Source of the DNA: Puniceicoccaceae bacterium 5H
GTDB taxonomy: Bacteria; Verrucomicrobiota; Verrucomicrobiia; Opitutales; Oceanipulchritudinaceae
Reading direction: 5' to 3'
DNA length: 64,000 bases
NCBI GenBank assembly: GCA_009772895.1
Contig: WOUP01000012.1
Span: 1-64,000, forward strand
The position numbers were made by a program, and so were the translations under genes. The stretch's first letter is position 1; every line of letters starts with the position of its first letter. Under the pieces are notes generated by a model that worked only from the letters and a program-made list of their open reading frames with translations, had not been told where the DNA came from and searched no databases. Below, piece after piece: positions 57,324 through 64,000 of the stretch.

Positions 57324-59204
57324 ATGGATAAGGAAGCGATCGATCAGCTCATTAAGAATTCACCCCGCCTGAAGCGCCAGCGTGCCAAGCTCGAAGCCAT
57401 GAAGCCTGGTGCTTATGTGGTTCATCGTAGCTGGGGGCTGGGGCAGATTCAGGAGTATGATGCTCAGGATAACAAGCTGATTATCGACTTCGAGGAAGGC
57501 AAGAAGGGGCACCCGATGGACCCGGTCTTCTGCGCCGAGAAGCTGGAAGTCTTGCCGGAGAAAGGTATTCTCGTGCAATCGCGCGAAGAACCGGATCGGA
57601 TCAATCAATTGATCAAGAACGAACCGGCCGACCTCATCGTCGAGATCCTCTCCCAGACGGACAGCCACAGCGCCACCAACCTTGAAATCGAGACCACGCT
57701 GAGCCGACTGCTCGGACAAACGAAATACAAGAAGTGGTGGACGGCCACGAAGAAGGTACTCGTGCGCGACCCGCGGGTCGCCGTGCCTTCCAAGAAGACC
57801 GACCCCTACATCTTGCGTGACGAGCCGGTCCGCGCCGAAGAAGAAGTGCTCGAAGAGTTCTTCGAGACCAAGGCGCCCAAGAAGAAGATCAATCTGGCCA
57901 GCCGCCTGATTGAGCTTTCCGTCGCTCACGACGATATTGCCGACTCCCTGCCGGACATTCTGCGTGAGCTGACCGCCTCGCTCGCCGAGACGAAGCAACT
58001 CAACCCGGGCGAACGCCTGCACGGCATCTGGGTGCGCAACGACCTGGCCCGCTTCATTCATGAAGATGTGGAGCAGCTCGAACCGACCTCCGCCTCCGTG
58101 CTGGAAGAGTCCGAAAACCTGAGCGAGCTGGCCGACCAGATCCCCGCCGCCTACCACAAGCGTTTCCTCGACCTCATCACACGGGTTCTGCCCGAAGAGT
58201 GGGTACGCGTGGTGTTCGAGCTGCTGAAGAACAGCTCCGGCAAGTTCACCAGCGAGTGCATCAACTTCCTGCTCGAGCGCAACCTGCAGGACGAACTGGC
58301 CACGACCATGCGCCGCTGGCTCGTCGAGCAAAACCTCAAGGCCCCTGTGCTGGCCTGGATCCTCAAAAACCGCAGCAGCCGCAAGTATTCGCCGATGCTC
58401 GACGGTTTGATGGGGCCCCGCCTGCTCAGCGCCATTTTCTTTGCGATCGACTATGAGGCGCTGCAAAACACCAGCACCCGCCGCATCCCGCTCGCCGATC
58501 TCGTGATCGAAGACCAGGAGCTGATCGGCGACCTGTTGACCACGGCCACGCCGGAAACGGCGCACGACCTGGCGCAGACGCTGATGCTCAATCAAGGCTT
58601 CGAAGACCTTTCCAAGAAGTCCCTGCTCGCCCGCTTTATCAAGCTGTATCCCAGCGTCCAGGCGCTCGTCTCCGGCGAATCCGCCGAACCGACCGCCGAG
58701 GAAGAAGGGCTCATCGTCTCCAAGTGGAGCTTTGAAGAGCAGAAGCGCGAATACGAGGATCTGGTGCAAAACCAGATCCCGCGCAACAAGCAGGACATTG
58801 CCGACGCACGCGCTCACGGCGACTTGCGCGAGAACGCCGAATACAAGATGGCCCGCCAGGAACAGGATATCCTGCTCTCCCGCAAGGCCGAACTCGAATT
58901 GGCGATCAACCGCTGCAAGGTCACCGACTTCAGCGACGCTCCAAAAGGCCGCGTCGGTATCGGCAGCGTCGTCGGGCTGCGTAACCTCCAGACGGGCGAG
59001 ATGGTCACCTACTCCATCCTCGGCGCCTGGGACGGCAATCCGGAAAAGCACATTCTCTCTTACCAGACGCCGCTGGCCAAGGCCCTGATCTCCCGCGCAC
59101 CGGGCGAACAGATCAAGGTAAAGGTCGGCGACAACGAAGATGAATACGAGGTCAAGAGCATCGAGCGGTGGTTTGACCTTCAAAAATCCGGCGTTTCCGC
59201 GTAG
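57324..59204 (+). CDS. greA: GreA transcription elongation factor with CarD-like N-terminal extension
   Basis: A 626-residue protein with a normal GreA at the C-terminus: coiled-coil tip DLRENAEYKMARQEQ with the acidic residues and FKBP-like SILGAWDGNPEKHILSYQTP. In front lies an extra region of about 460 residues. Its start, GAYVVHRSWGLGQIQEYDAQ, resembles the Tudor-like RNA polymerase-interacting domain of CarD/TRCF proteins; the remainder is helical. Normal GreA is about 158 residues. It is likely an RNA-polymerase-associated factor with added contact surfaces (inference). The ATG at 57324 (MDKEAIDQ) is preferred over the start at 57264. Confidence 0.9.
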   Translation: MDKEAIDQLIKNSPRLKRQRAKLEAMKPGAYVVHRSWGLGQIQEYDAQDNKLIIDFEEGKKGHPMDPVFCAEKLEVLPEKGILVQSREEPDRINQLIKNEPADLIVEILSQTDSHSATNLEIETTLSRLLGQTKYKKWWTATKKVLVRDPRVAVPSKKTDPYILRDEPVRAEEEVLEEFFETKAPKKKINLASRLIELSVAHDDIADSLPDILRELTASLAETKQLNPGERLHGIWVRNDLARFIHEDVEQLEPTSASVLEESENLSELADQIPAAYHKRFLDLITRVLPEEWVRVVFELLKNSSGKFTSECINFLLERNLQDELATTMRRWLVEQNLKAPVLAWILKNRSSRKYSPMLDGLMGPRLLSAIFFAIDYEALQNTSTRRIPLADLVIEDQELIGDLLTTATPETAHDLAQTLMLNQGFEDLSKKSLLARFIKLYPSVQALVSGESAEPTAEEEGLIVSKWSFEEQKREYEDLVQNQIPRNKQDIADARAHGDLRENAEYKMARQEQDILLSRKAELELAINRCKVTDFSDAPKGRVGIGSVVGLRNLQTGEMVTYSILGAWDGNPEKHILSYQTPLAKALISRAPGEQIKVKVGDNEDEYEVKSIERWFDLQKSGVSA

Positions 59205-59227
59205 CCAGCCGTAAGCGGCTGTGATCG

Positions 59228-60169
59228 ATGGCTGATCCGCTGGAAATCCTCAAGCTGATGGCGGACGCAACTCGTTTGCGTCTGCTACACTTGCTGCGCT
59301 CCGAGGAACTCTCCGTGGCCGAGCTGCAGGAGATCCTCGACATGGGACAGTCACGCATTTCGTCCCACCTCGGCCTGTTGCGCCAGGTGGGGCTCGTGCA
59401 GGACCGCAAGGACGGCAAGCGAAGCTACTATACGTTTCGCCCCGAGCCTTTCCGCGAGATGCGGACGCTGATCGAATCGGCGCTCAAGGCTTTTGAGGCG
59501 GATCCCGTCGTCGCCCAGGACCAGCGTGCGCTGGAACGCGTATTGGAACGCCGGCGCGCCGCCTCCGAGGCCTACTTCAACGCCGTAGCGGGGCGTCTGG
59601 GGCGCAATTACTGCCCCGGGCGATCCTGGGAGGCGATTGGCCATATGCTGCTGCACCTGACGCCGCCCATCGTGGTGGCCGACCTGGGTGCTGGCGAGGG
59701 CCTGATTGCCCAATTGCTCGCCCGACGCGCCCGTCAGGTCTACTGCATCGACTACTCGCAGCGCATGGTCGAAGTAGGGATGCAGCTGGCGAAGGAACAG
59801 GGGCTGACGAATCTCGAATACCGCTTCGGCGACATCGAGGAGGTGCCGCTCGAGGACAACACGCTCGACCTCGCCCTGTTGAGCCAGGCTCTGCACCACG
59901 CCGAACACCCCAACCGAGCAATCGAGGAGGCCTTCCGCATCCTCAAGCCGGGCGGCCAGTTGGTGATTCTCGACCTGAAGGCCCACAATTTCGAGCAGGC
60001 GCGTGAGCTCTACGCCGACCGCTGGCTCGGCTTTTCGCCCAACGAAATCTACCAGTGGCAACAGTCCGCCGGATTCGAAAACGTGCGCGTCGACATTGTG
60101 GCCAAAGAAGAACGCGAGCCGTGCTTCGAGACGCTGCTCGCGACCGGCTTCAAGCCTGAGGCATCTTGA
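59228..60169 (+). CDS. ArsR-family regulator fused to a SAM methyltransferase
   Basis: A fusion of 313 residues. Residues 1-90 are an ArsR winged helix (KLMADATRLRLLHLLRSEELSVAEL, QSRISSHLGLLRQVGLV) without an obvious cysteine metal site. Residues about 145-300 are a class I methyltransferase with motif I VADLGAGEGLIAQLL and DIEEVPLEDNTLDLALL, like UbiE-type enzymes. Such fusions are known in bacteria; the target is not known. It lies 23 bases after greA. Its end overlaps ptsI by 20 bases tail-to-tail. Confidence 0.85.
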   Translation: MADPLEILKLMADATRLRLLHLLRSEELSVAELQEILDMGQSRISSHLGLLRQVGLVQDRKDGKRSYYTFRPEPFREMRTLIESALKAFEADPVVAQDQRALERVLERRRAASEAYFNAVAGRLGRNYCPGRSWEAIGHMLLHLTPPIVVADLGAGEGLIAQLLARRARQVYCIDYSQRMVEVGMQLAKEQGLTNLEYRFGDIEEVPLEDNTLDLALLSQALHHAEHPNRAIEEAFRILKPGGQLVILDLKAHNFEQARELYADRWLGFSPNEIYQWQQSAGFENVRVDIVAKEEREPCFETLLATGFKPEAS

Positions 60170-61919
60170 TGCTGACGGTGCGCGAATAGAAGTCGCGCAG
60201 CAGCTCATTGACCTCCGGAGCCGAACCAGCCCGGATAACCCGCATGGCGAGGCGCTTGGCGTCGCGGTACGTCATTTCGCGGATGAGGTATTTGACTTCC
60301 GGCACGCAGCTCCAGGTCATGCTGAGTTCGCTCGCGCCCATGCCGAGCAATAAGGGCACGTAGAGCGGATCGCCGGCTAGTTCACCGCAGACGCTGACCG
60401 GCACCTCGTGCTCGCGGCCCGCTTCGAAGATGAAGTTGAGGGCACGGATCACCGCCGGGTGGGCAGGCTCATAGAGATGGGCGATTCGGTCGTTCACCCG
60501 GTCAACGGCCAGCAGATACTGCACGAGGTCGTTCGTGCCGATGCTGAAAAAGTCGCAATGCTGGGCCAGCAAGTCGGTGATGACGGCCGCGCTCGGCGTC
60601 TCGATCATCGCGCCACAGGCGATTTTCTCATCGAAGGCCTGGCCTTCGCGGCGCAGCTCGTCCTTGCATTCCTCCACCAACTTGTTGGCGGCCACAACCT
60701 CCTCGCAGGAGGCGATCATGGGATACATGACCTTCACCTTGCCATAGGCACTCGCGCGCAGGATCGCCCGCAGCTGTTCCTTGAAAACTTTCGGGTTTTC
60801 CAGGCAGAAGCGGATCGCACGGAAGCCCATAAAGGGGTTCGCTTCCTGATAGCCGTAAAGGCTGTTGTGCGGGTTCTTGTCACCCCCCAGATCCAGCGTG
60901 CGAATCGTCACCGGATGCGGCGCCATCTGCTCCACCACCCGGCGGTAGGCACGAAACTGAGCCTCCTCGTTCGGAAATTCGCGGGAGGAGAGGAAAAGCG
61001 CTTCGGTCCGGAATAGGCCTACGCCCGTGGCCCCGGAGTTTTTCAGTAAATCTTCGGGCTCGTTGCCCTCGATGTTGAGCTGAATCGCGAATCGGCAGTC
61101 GTCGGTGGTCGAGGCCTCGGCAAACTTGGCCTCGTTGAAGCGGCGCTCGATATCGGCGCGGGCACTGCGCAGGCGCCCGTAGCGATACAGCGTCTGTTCG
61201 GACGGGTTGACGATCACGATACCGTCGAAGCCATCCACCAAGGCCTGGTCGTCGGCCGCAATCGCGTTAGTGATCTGCGGCAGACCCACCACACATGGCA
61301 CGTTGAGCGAACGCGCCATGATGACCGAGTGGCCGGTGCGGCCTCCTTGCTCGGAAATGATGCCGAGCACACGGCCTCGGGCCATATGGGTGGTGTCGGA
61401 GGGGTGCAGGTCGTCGGCCACCAGCACGCTGGGCTCGACCAGCATGTCCAGATCGCTCTCGCGACGGCCCATCAGGTTGAAAATCACGCGCCGGGTCACA
61501 TCGCGGATGTCGGCCGCACGCTCGCGGATGTATTCGTCGTCGATGTTGGAGAACGCCTCGATATAACGGTATGCGACCTGTTGGAAGCAGAACTCAATAT
61601 TGTAGCCCGTTTCGGCGACTTCCTTGATCGTTTCTTCAATCAGGGCCCGGTCTTCGAGCACCATCTGATGCGCGTCGAAGATAGCAGCCTCGTCCTCGCC
61701 GAGACGTTCCTCGATCTCAGCCCGGATCTGGGTGATCTGCTGGCGCGTGGTCAACAGGCCTTGCTCGAAGCGCGAGATCTCCTCCTCGCGGCGCTCACGG
61801 GGCACCAGACGCTTAGGTATGTCGAGATCGCTGCGCACGGATAGGAACGCAGGTCCATGCGCCACTCCAGGTGCGGCCGCAATGCCTTGATAGACACGTT
61901 CCTCTTTCATTTCTGACAT
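60150..61919 (-). CDS. ptsI: PTS enzyme I
   Basis: Phosphoenolpyruvate-protein phosphotransferase, first step of the phosphotransferase system; 589 residues. The phosphorylated His lies in GGRTGHSVIMARSLNVPCVVG, the PEP/Mg site in CGAMIETPSAAV and SIGTNDLVQYLLAVDR, and the catalytic Cys in VSVCGELAGDP. The ATG at 61919 (MSEMKEERVYQG) is one likely start; 61910 is possible. No HPr or sugar-specific enzyme II is in the window, so the pathway (sugar uptake or regulatory PTS) is open. Confidence 0.95.
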   Translation of the reverse strand: MSEMKEERVYQGIAAAPGVAHGPAFLSVRSDLDIPKRLVPRERREEEISRFEQGLLTTRQQITQIRAEIEERLGEDEAAIFDAHQMVLEDRALIEETIKEVAETGYNIEFCFQQVAYRYIEAFSNIDDEYIRERAADIRDVTRRVIFNLMGRRESDLDMLVEPSVLVADDLHPSDTTHMARGRVLGIISEQGGRTGHSVIMARSLNVPCVVGLPQITNAIAADDQALVDGFDGIVIVNPSEQTLYRYGRLRSARADIERRFNEAKFAEASTTDDCRFAIQLNIEGNEPEDLLKNSGATGVGLFRTEALFLSSREFPNEEAQFRAYRRVVEQMAPHPVTIRTLDLGGDKNPHNSLYGYQEANPFMGFRAIRFCLENPKVFKEQLRAILRASAYGKVKVMYPMIASCEEVVAANKLVEECKDELRREGQAFDEKIACGAMIETPSAAVITDLLAQHCDFFSIGTNDLVQYLLAVDRVNDRIAHLYEPAHPAVIRALNFIFEAGREHEVPVSVCGELAGDPLYVPLLLGMGASELSMTWSCVPEVKYLIREMTYRDAKRLAMRVIRAGSAPEVNELLRDFYSRTVSIKMPQA

Positions 61920-62004
61920 ACCCCAAACCATCGGTATTACGCCACGCGACAAAGGCAATGTAAAAAGTGTTTTCGAGCCTCTTCCTTATGAATCTTATGC
62001 CTTT

Positions 62005-62898
62005 TTATCGCATCTGGGTGTGCACGACAAAGGCTGAGTTGCCCCACGCCTCGCGGATGACCCGTTCAACTGCCCCCGCACGGGATGCTTCTTCGTAGAT
62101 GGCAAAGCAGGCACTCCCGCTGCCACTGAGTTGTGCGCGGATCCCTTCCACCTCACCAAGCGCATCCAGTACGACCGGGATGGTCGGATATTTACAGTCT
62201 ACCACGGCGCGAAAGTCGTTGTGGAATGCCTCCAGGGACGGCAGCTGCGCCTGATGCCAATGCTGCACAGCGTCTTCGACCTGTGAAGCGGACGAATAAG
62301 CCTGCCGCGCCGCGAGTTCGCGATATGCCCACAGCGTCTCGACGGGAAACCCCGGATGGGCAATCGTCACCGCCAGGCGGCGCAGTCGCTCGGCCAAGGC
62401 CGCTTCCACCGCTTCGATCTCCTCACCACGGCCCCGCATCCAGACGGGTGCGTCCCACAGAAAGAGGGGCACATCCGAGCCCAGTTCGGCGGCCAGTTCA
62501 TGCAGTTCGGCGGGAGTCGAGGGGTGGCCGTGCGCTTCGTTGAGCAGACGCAGCGCCCAGGCTCCGTTCGCGCTGCCCCCGCCGAGCCCACCGCCCCACG
62601 GCACCCGCTTATCGAGCCGGAAAACCGCGTGCCCCTCGAGCGCATGGCGATCGCGAAACAGCCGGCAGGCCTTGATGATCAGGTTGCGTTCATCGGTCGG
62701 CAAATCCGGCACATCGCATTTGAGGCGGTCGAGCCCCGCTTCGGCGTGCCACGTCATTTCCAGGTCGTCGCCCCACTGCGTCTGCACAACGAGTGACGCG
62801 AGTGCGTGAAAGCTGTCCGCGCGCTGGCCGAGGACCCATAGCCCCAGGTTGATTTTGGCGGGACAGGTGACCCGACGCTGCCAGCGGACCGATGACAT
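62005..62898 (-). CDS. ispE: IspE: 4-diphosphocytidyl-2-C-methylerythritol kinase
   Basis: A GHMP kinase of the MEP isoprenoid pathway, 297 residues. The starting CPAKINLGLWVLGQRADSFH motif with catalytic Lys, the ATP-binding WGGGLGGGSANGAWAL and the C-terminal LSGSGSACFAIYEE are typical. The second motif has AN where SD is usual. It is divergent from ispD-ispF, so a shared 46-base control region could drive three pathway genes. Confidence 0.92.
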   Translation of the reverse strand: MSSVRWQRRVTCPAKINLGLWVLGQRADSFHALASLVVQTQWGDDLEMTWHAEAGLDRLKCDVPDLPTDERNLIIKACRLFRDRHALEGHAVFRLDKRVPWGGGLGGGSANGAWALRLLNEAHGHPSTPAELHELAAELGSDVPLFLWDAPVWMRGRGEEIEAVEAALAERLRRLAVTIAHPGFPVETLWAYRELAARQAYSSASQVEDAVQHWHQAQLPSLEAFHNDFRAVVDCKYPTIPVVLDALGEVEGIRAQLSGSGSACFAIYEEASRAGAVERVIREAWGNSAFVVHTQMR

Positions 62899-62944
62899 AG
62901 CGTGAAAGGTTTGCCTTCGTGAGCCTCTGAGTCAACGTGAAGAC

Positions 62945-63640
62945 ATGCGAATTGCAGCCGTTCTACTCGCCGCCGGACGTGGCAGCCGCATGCGGGGTGC
63001 CGTGGAAGACAAATGTCGCTGGACGCTCGCCGGACGACCGGTCTGGGTGCACTCGCTTCAGGCCTTTGCCGCCAGCGGCTGCTGCGCGCAATACATCGTG
63101 GTTTATCGCGACACAGAACAGCGTGAGCTGTTTGAGCAGGATGCCGAGGGCGCACTCGACCACCTGACCTTCGTTCAGGGCGGCGTCGAGCGACAAGATT
63201 CCGTGCGGGCGGGTTTGGAAGCCACCGCAGAGGACGTCGATGGGGTCATGATCCACGACTGTGCCCGTCCAGTTCTTTCGCCTGAGCGCGTCCAGGAGCT
63301 TGCCCAACGCCTGAAACGCGATGCCGCCGTCTGCCTCGCCCACCGTCCGACGGATACGATCAAACGCCTCCCGACGACCGCACAGGCACCGGAAGAGGCG
63401 GTGTTACTGGAAGATCTGGCCCGCCCGAGTCTCTGGGCCATGGAGACGCCGCAATGCTTCCACCGCGAGCTGATCCTGCGGGCCTACCGCGAAATTGCCG
63501 AACCGATCACCGACGATACGGCGGCCGTCGGCAAATTGGGCGTGCCGGTCGCCCTGGTTGAAAACCCGTTGCCGAACCCCAAGATCACGACGCCGGAAGA
63601 CTTGCCCTACGTCGAATTTTTGCTAAGCCGCCCCTCATGA
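62945..63640 (+). CDS. ispD: IspD: 2-C-methylerythritol 4-phosphate cytidylyltransferase
   Basis: Transfers CMP to MEP in the isoprenoid pathway; 231 residues. The N-terminal nucleotide-binding motif LLAAGRGSRM, the active-site DCARPVLS and the RPSLWAMETPQCF signature fit IspD. Lys in DKCRW and Asp in VMIHDCAR contribute to the active site. Its stop overlaps the ispF start (ATGA). Confidence 0.95.
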   Translation: MRIAAVLLAAGRGSRMRGAVEDKCRWTLAGRPVWVHSLQAFAASGCCAQYIVVYRDTEQRELFEQDAEGALDHLTFVQGGVERQDSVRAGLEATAEDVDGVMIHDCARPVLSPERVQELAQRLKRDAAVCLAHRPTDTIKRLPTTAQAPEEAVLLEDLARPSLWAMETPQCFHRELILRAYREIAEPITDDTAAVGKLGVPVALVENPLPNPKITTPEDLPYVEFLLSRPS

Positions 63641-64000
63641 GTGTTGCCCTGCCCTTTCGCGTCGGCCTCGGCTACGATATTCACCGCTTTGCCGAAGGGC
63701 GTCCCCTCGTCCTCGGCGGTGTCGAGATCCCGCATGACCGGGGTCTGGAAGGCCATTCCGACGCCGATGTGCTGACGCACGCCCTGGCGGATGCCATCCT
63801 CGGCGCCCTGGCCCTGCCCGACATCGGGCACCTGTTTCCCAATACCGACCCGAGCATCGCCGGCATCGACAGCCAGAAGATCCTCGCCCGCGCGGTCGAG
63901 CTGGCCCAGGAGCACGATTACGTTATCGGCAACGTCGATGTCGCCCTGATCGCGGAGGAGCCCAAGATCGCGCCTCATCTGGAGGCGATGCGTAAACGCC
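63637..64000 (+). CDS. ispF: IspF: 2-C-methylerythritol 2,4-cyclodiphosphate synthase (partial)
   Basis: Forms the cyclodiphosphate in the MEP pathway; the 3' part lies beyond the window edge. The visible 121 residues show RVGLGYDIHRF with the metal ligands Asp and His, LVLGGVEIPHDRGLEGHSDADVLTHALADA and the DIGHLFP substrate motif. The ATG overlaps the ispD stop by ATGA, implying translational coupling; order and overlap are typical of an ispD-ispF operon. Confidence 0.93.
   Translation, partial: MSVALPFRVGLGYDIHRFAEGRPLVLGGVEIPHDRGLEGHSDADVLTHALADAILGALALPDIGHLFPNTDPSIAGIDSQKILARAVELAQEHDYVIGNVDVALIAEEPKIAPHLEAMRKR

Overview
The window reads as chromosomal DNA of a Gram-negative, respiring, PEP-CTERM-producing bacterium. 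The best fit is Verrucomicrobiota, probably an Opitutae/Puniceicoccales-like organism. This placement is inferred from the combination of an alternative complex III operon (actA-actB-actC), a PEP-CTERM exported protein, a GreA fused to a long CarD-like N-terminal part, a lipid A gene next to a Gfo/Idh/MocA dehydrogenase, and uniformly GC-rich, densely packed genes. No rRNA, tRNA, CRISPR array, phage or recognisable insertion sequence is visible. About 48 protein genes fill almost all of the sequence; only one gap exceeds 300 bases (4818-5144).

Layout. 1-4817: actC (cut by the window edge, with about 98 odd bases at the edge), actB, actA and a small Tat-like leader ORF, all on the minus strand. 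5145-9703: a copper-type P1B ATPase, a secreted nuclease-HhH fusion, a D-2-hydroxyacid dehydrogenase and a small TfoX-like protein. 9712-16779: amino-acid and lipid housekeeping on the minus strand (thrC, a hemerythrin, lysC, hom, plsY, serA). 16873-19402: a small CPIC protein plus a His/Glu-rich TonB-dependent receptor, probably for zinc or copper. 19505-24892: a flavoprotein disulfide reductase, a REC-histidine kinase, hisA, an M42 aminopeptidase and a PEP-CTERM trypsin-like protease. 24950-28255: the tig-clpP-clpX proteostasis operon. 28480-30572: thiC under a TPP riboswitch. 30606-34700: a TPR protein, lpxB and a GnnA-like dehydrogenase. 34883-38407: lysS-lolC/E-lolD. 38602-45971: a nitrogen-control cluster (NtrC-type regulator, M50 protease, glnE, glnA with tandem sigma-70 and sigma-54 promoter candidates). 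46084-50496: rhomboid, PfkB kinase, PAP2 phosphatase and an ArnT-like glycosyltransferase. 50601-55958: asd, a YkuD protein, hemW-like, an IPT/TIG lipoprotein and an unrecognised two-TM low-complexity protein. 55976-64000: rsmB, the chimeric greA, an ArsR-methyltransferase fusion, ptsI, ispE, ispD and ispF (cut by the window edge).

How it works together. ActA-C oxidise quinol and pass electrons toward a terminal oxidase; the copper ATPase next door may supply copper to an oxidase (inference). asd, lysC, hom and thrC cover most of the aspartate family pathway to threonine and lysine. ispD, ispE and ispF give three steps of the MEP isoprenoid pathway. lpxB, lolC/E, lolD and the ArnT-like enzyme serve the outer membrane. 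GlnE adenylylates GlnA, and the NtrC-like protein is a candidate activator of the sigma-54 promoter in front of glnA.

I did not find a clear-cut new defence or mobile system. The least conventional items are the chimeric GreA, the two-TM/disordered/early-set-like protein, the hemerythrin with a replaced iron ligand, the terminator-like structure between two divergent genes, the possible leaderless gene, and the repeated four-base tail-to-tail stop overlaps.
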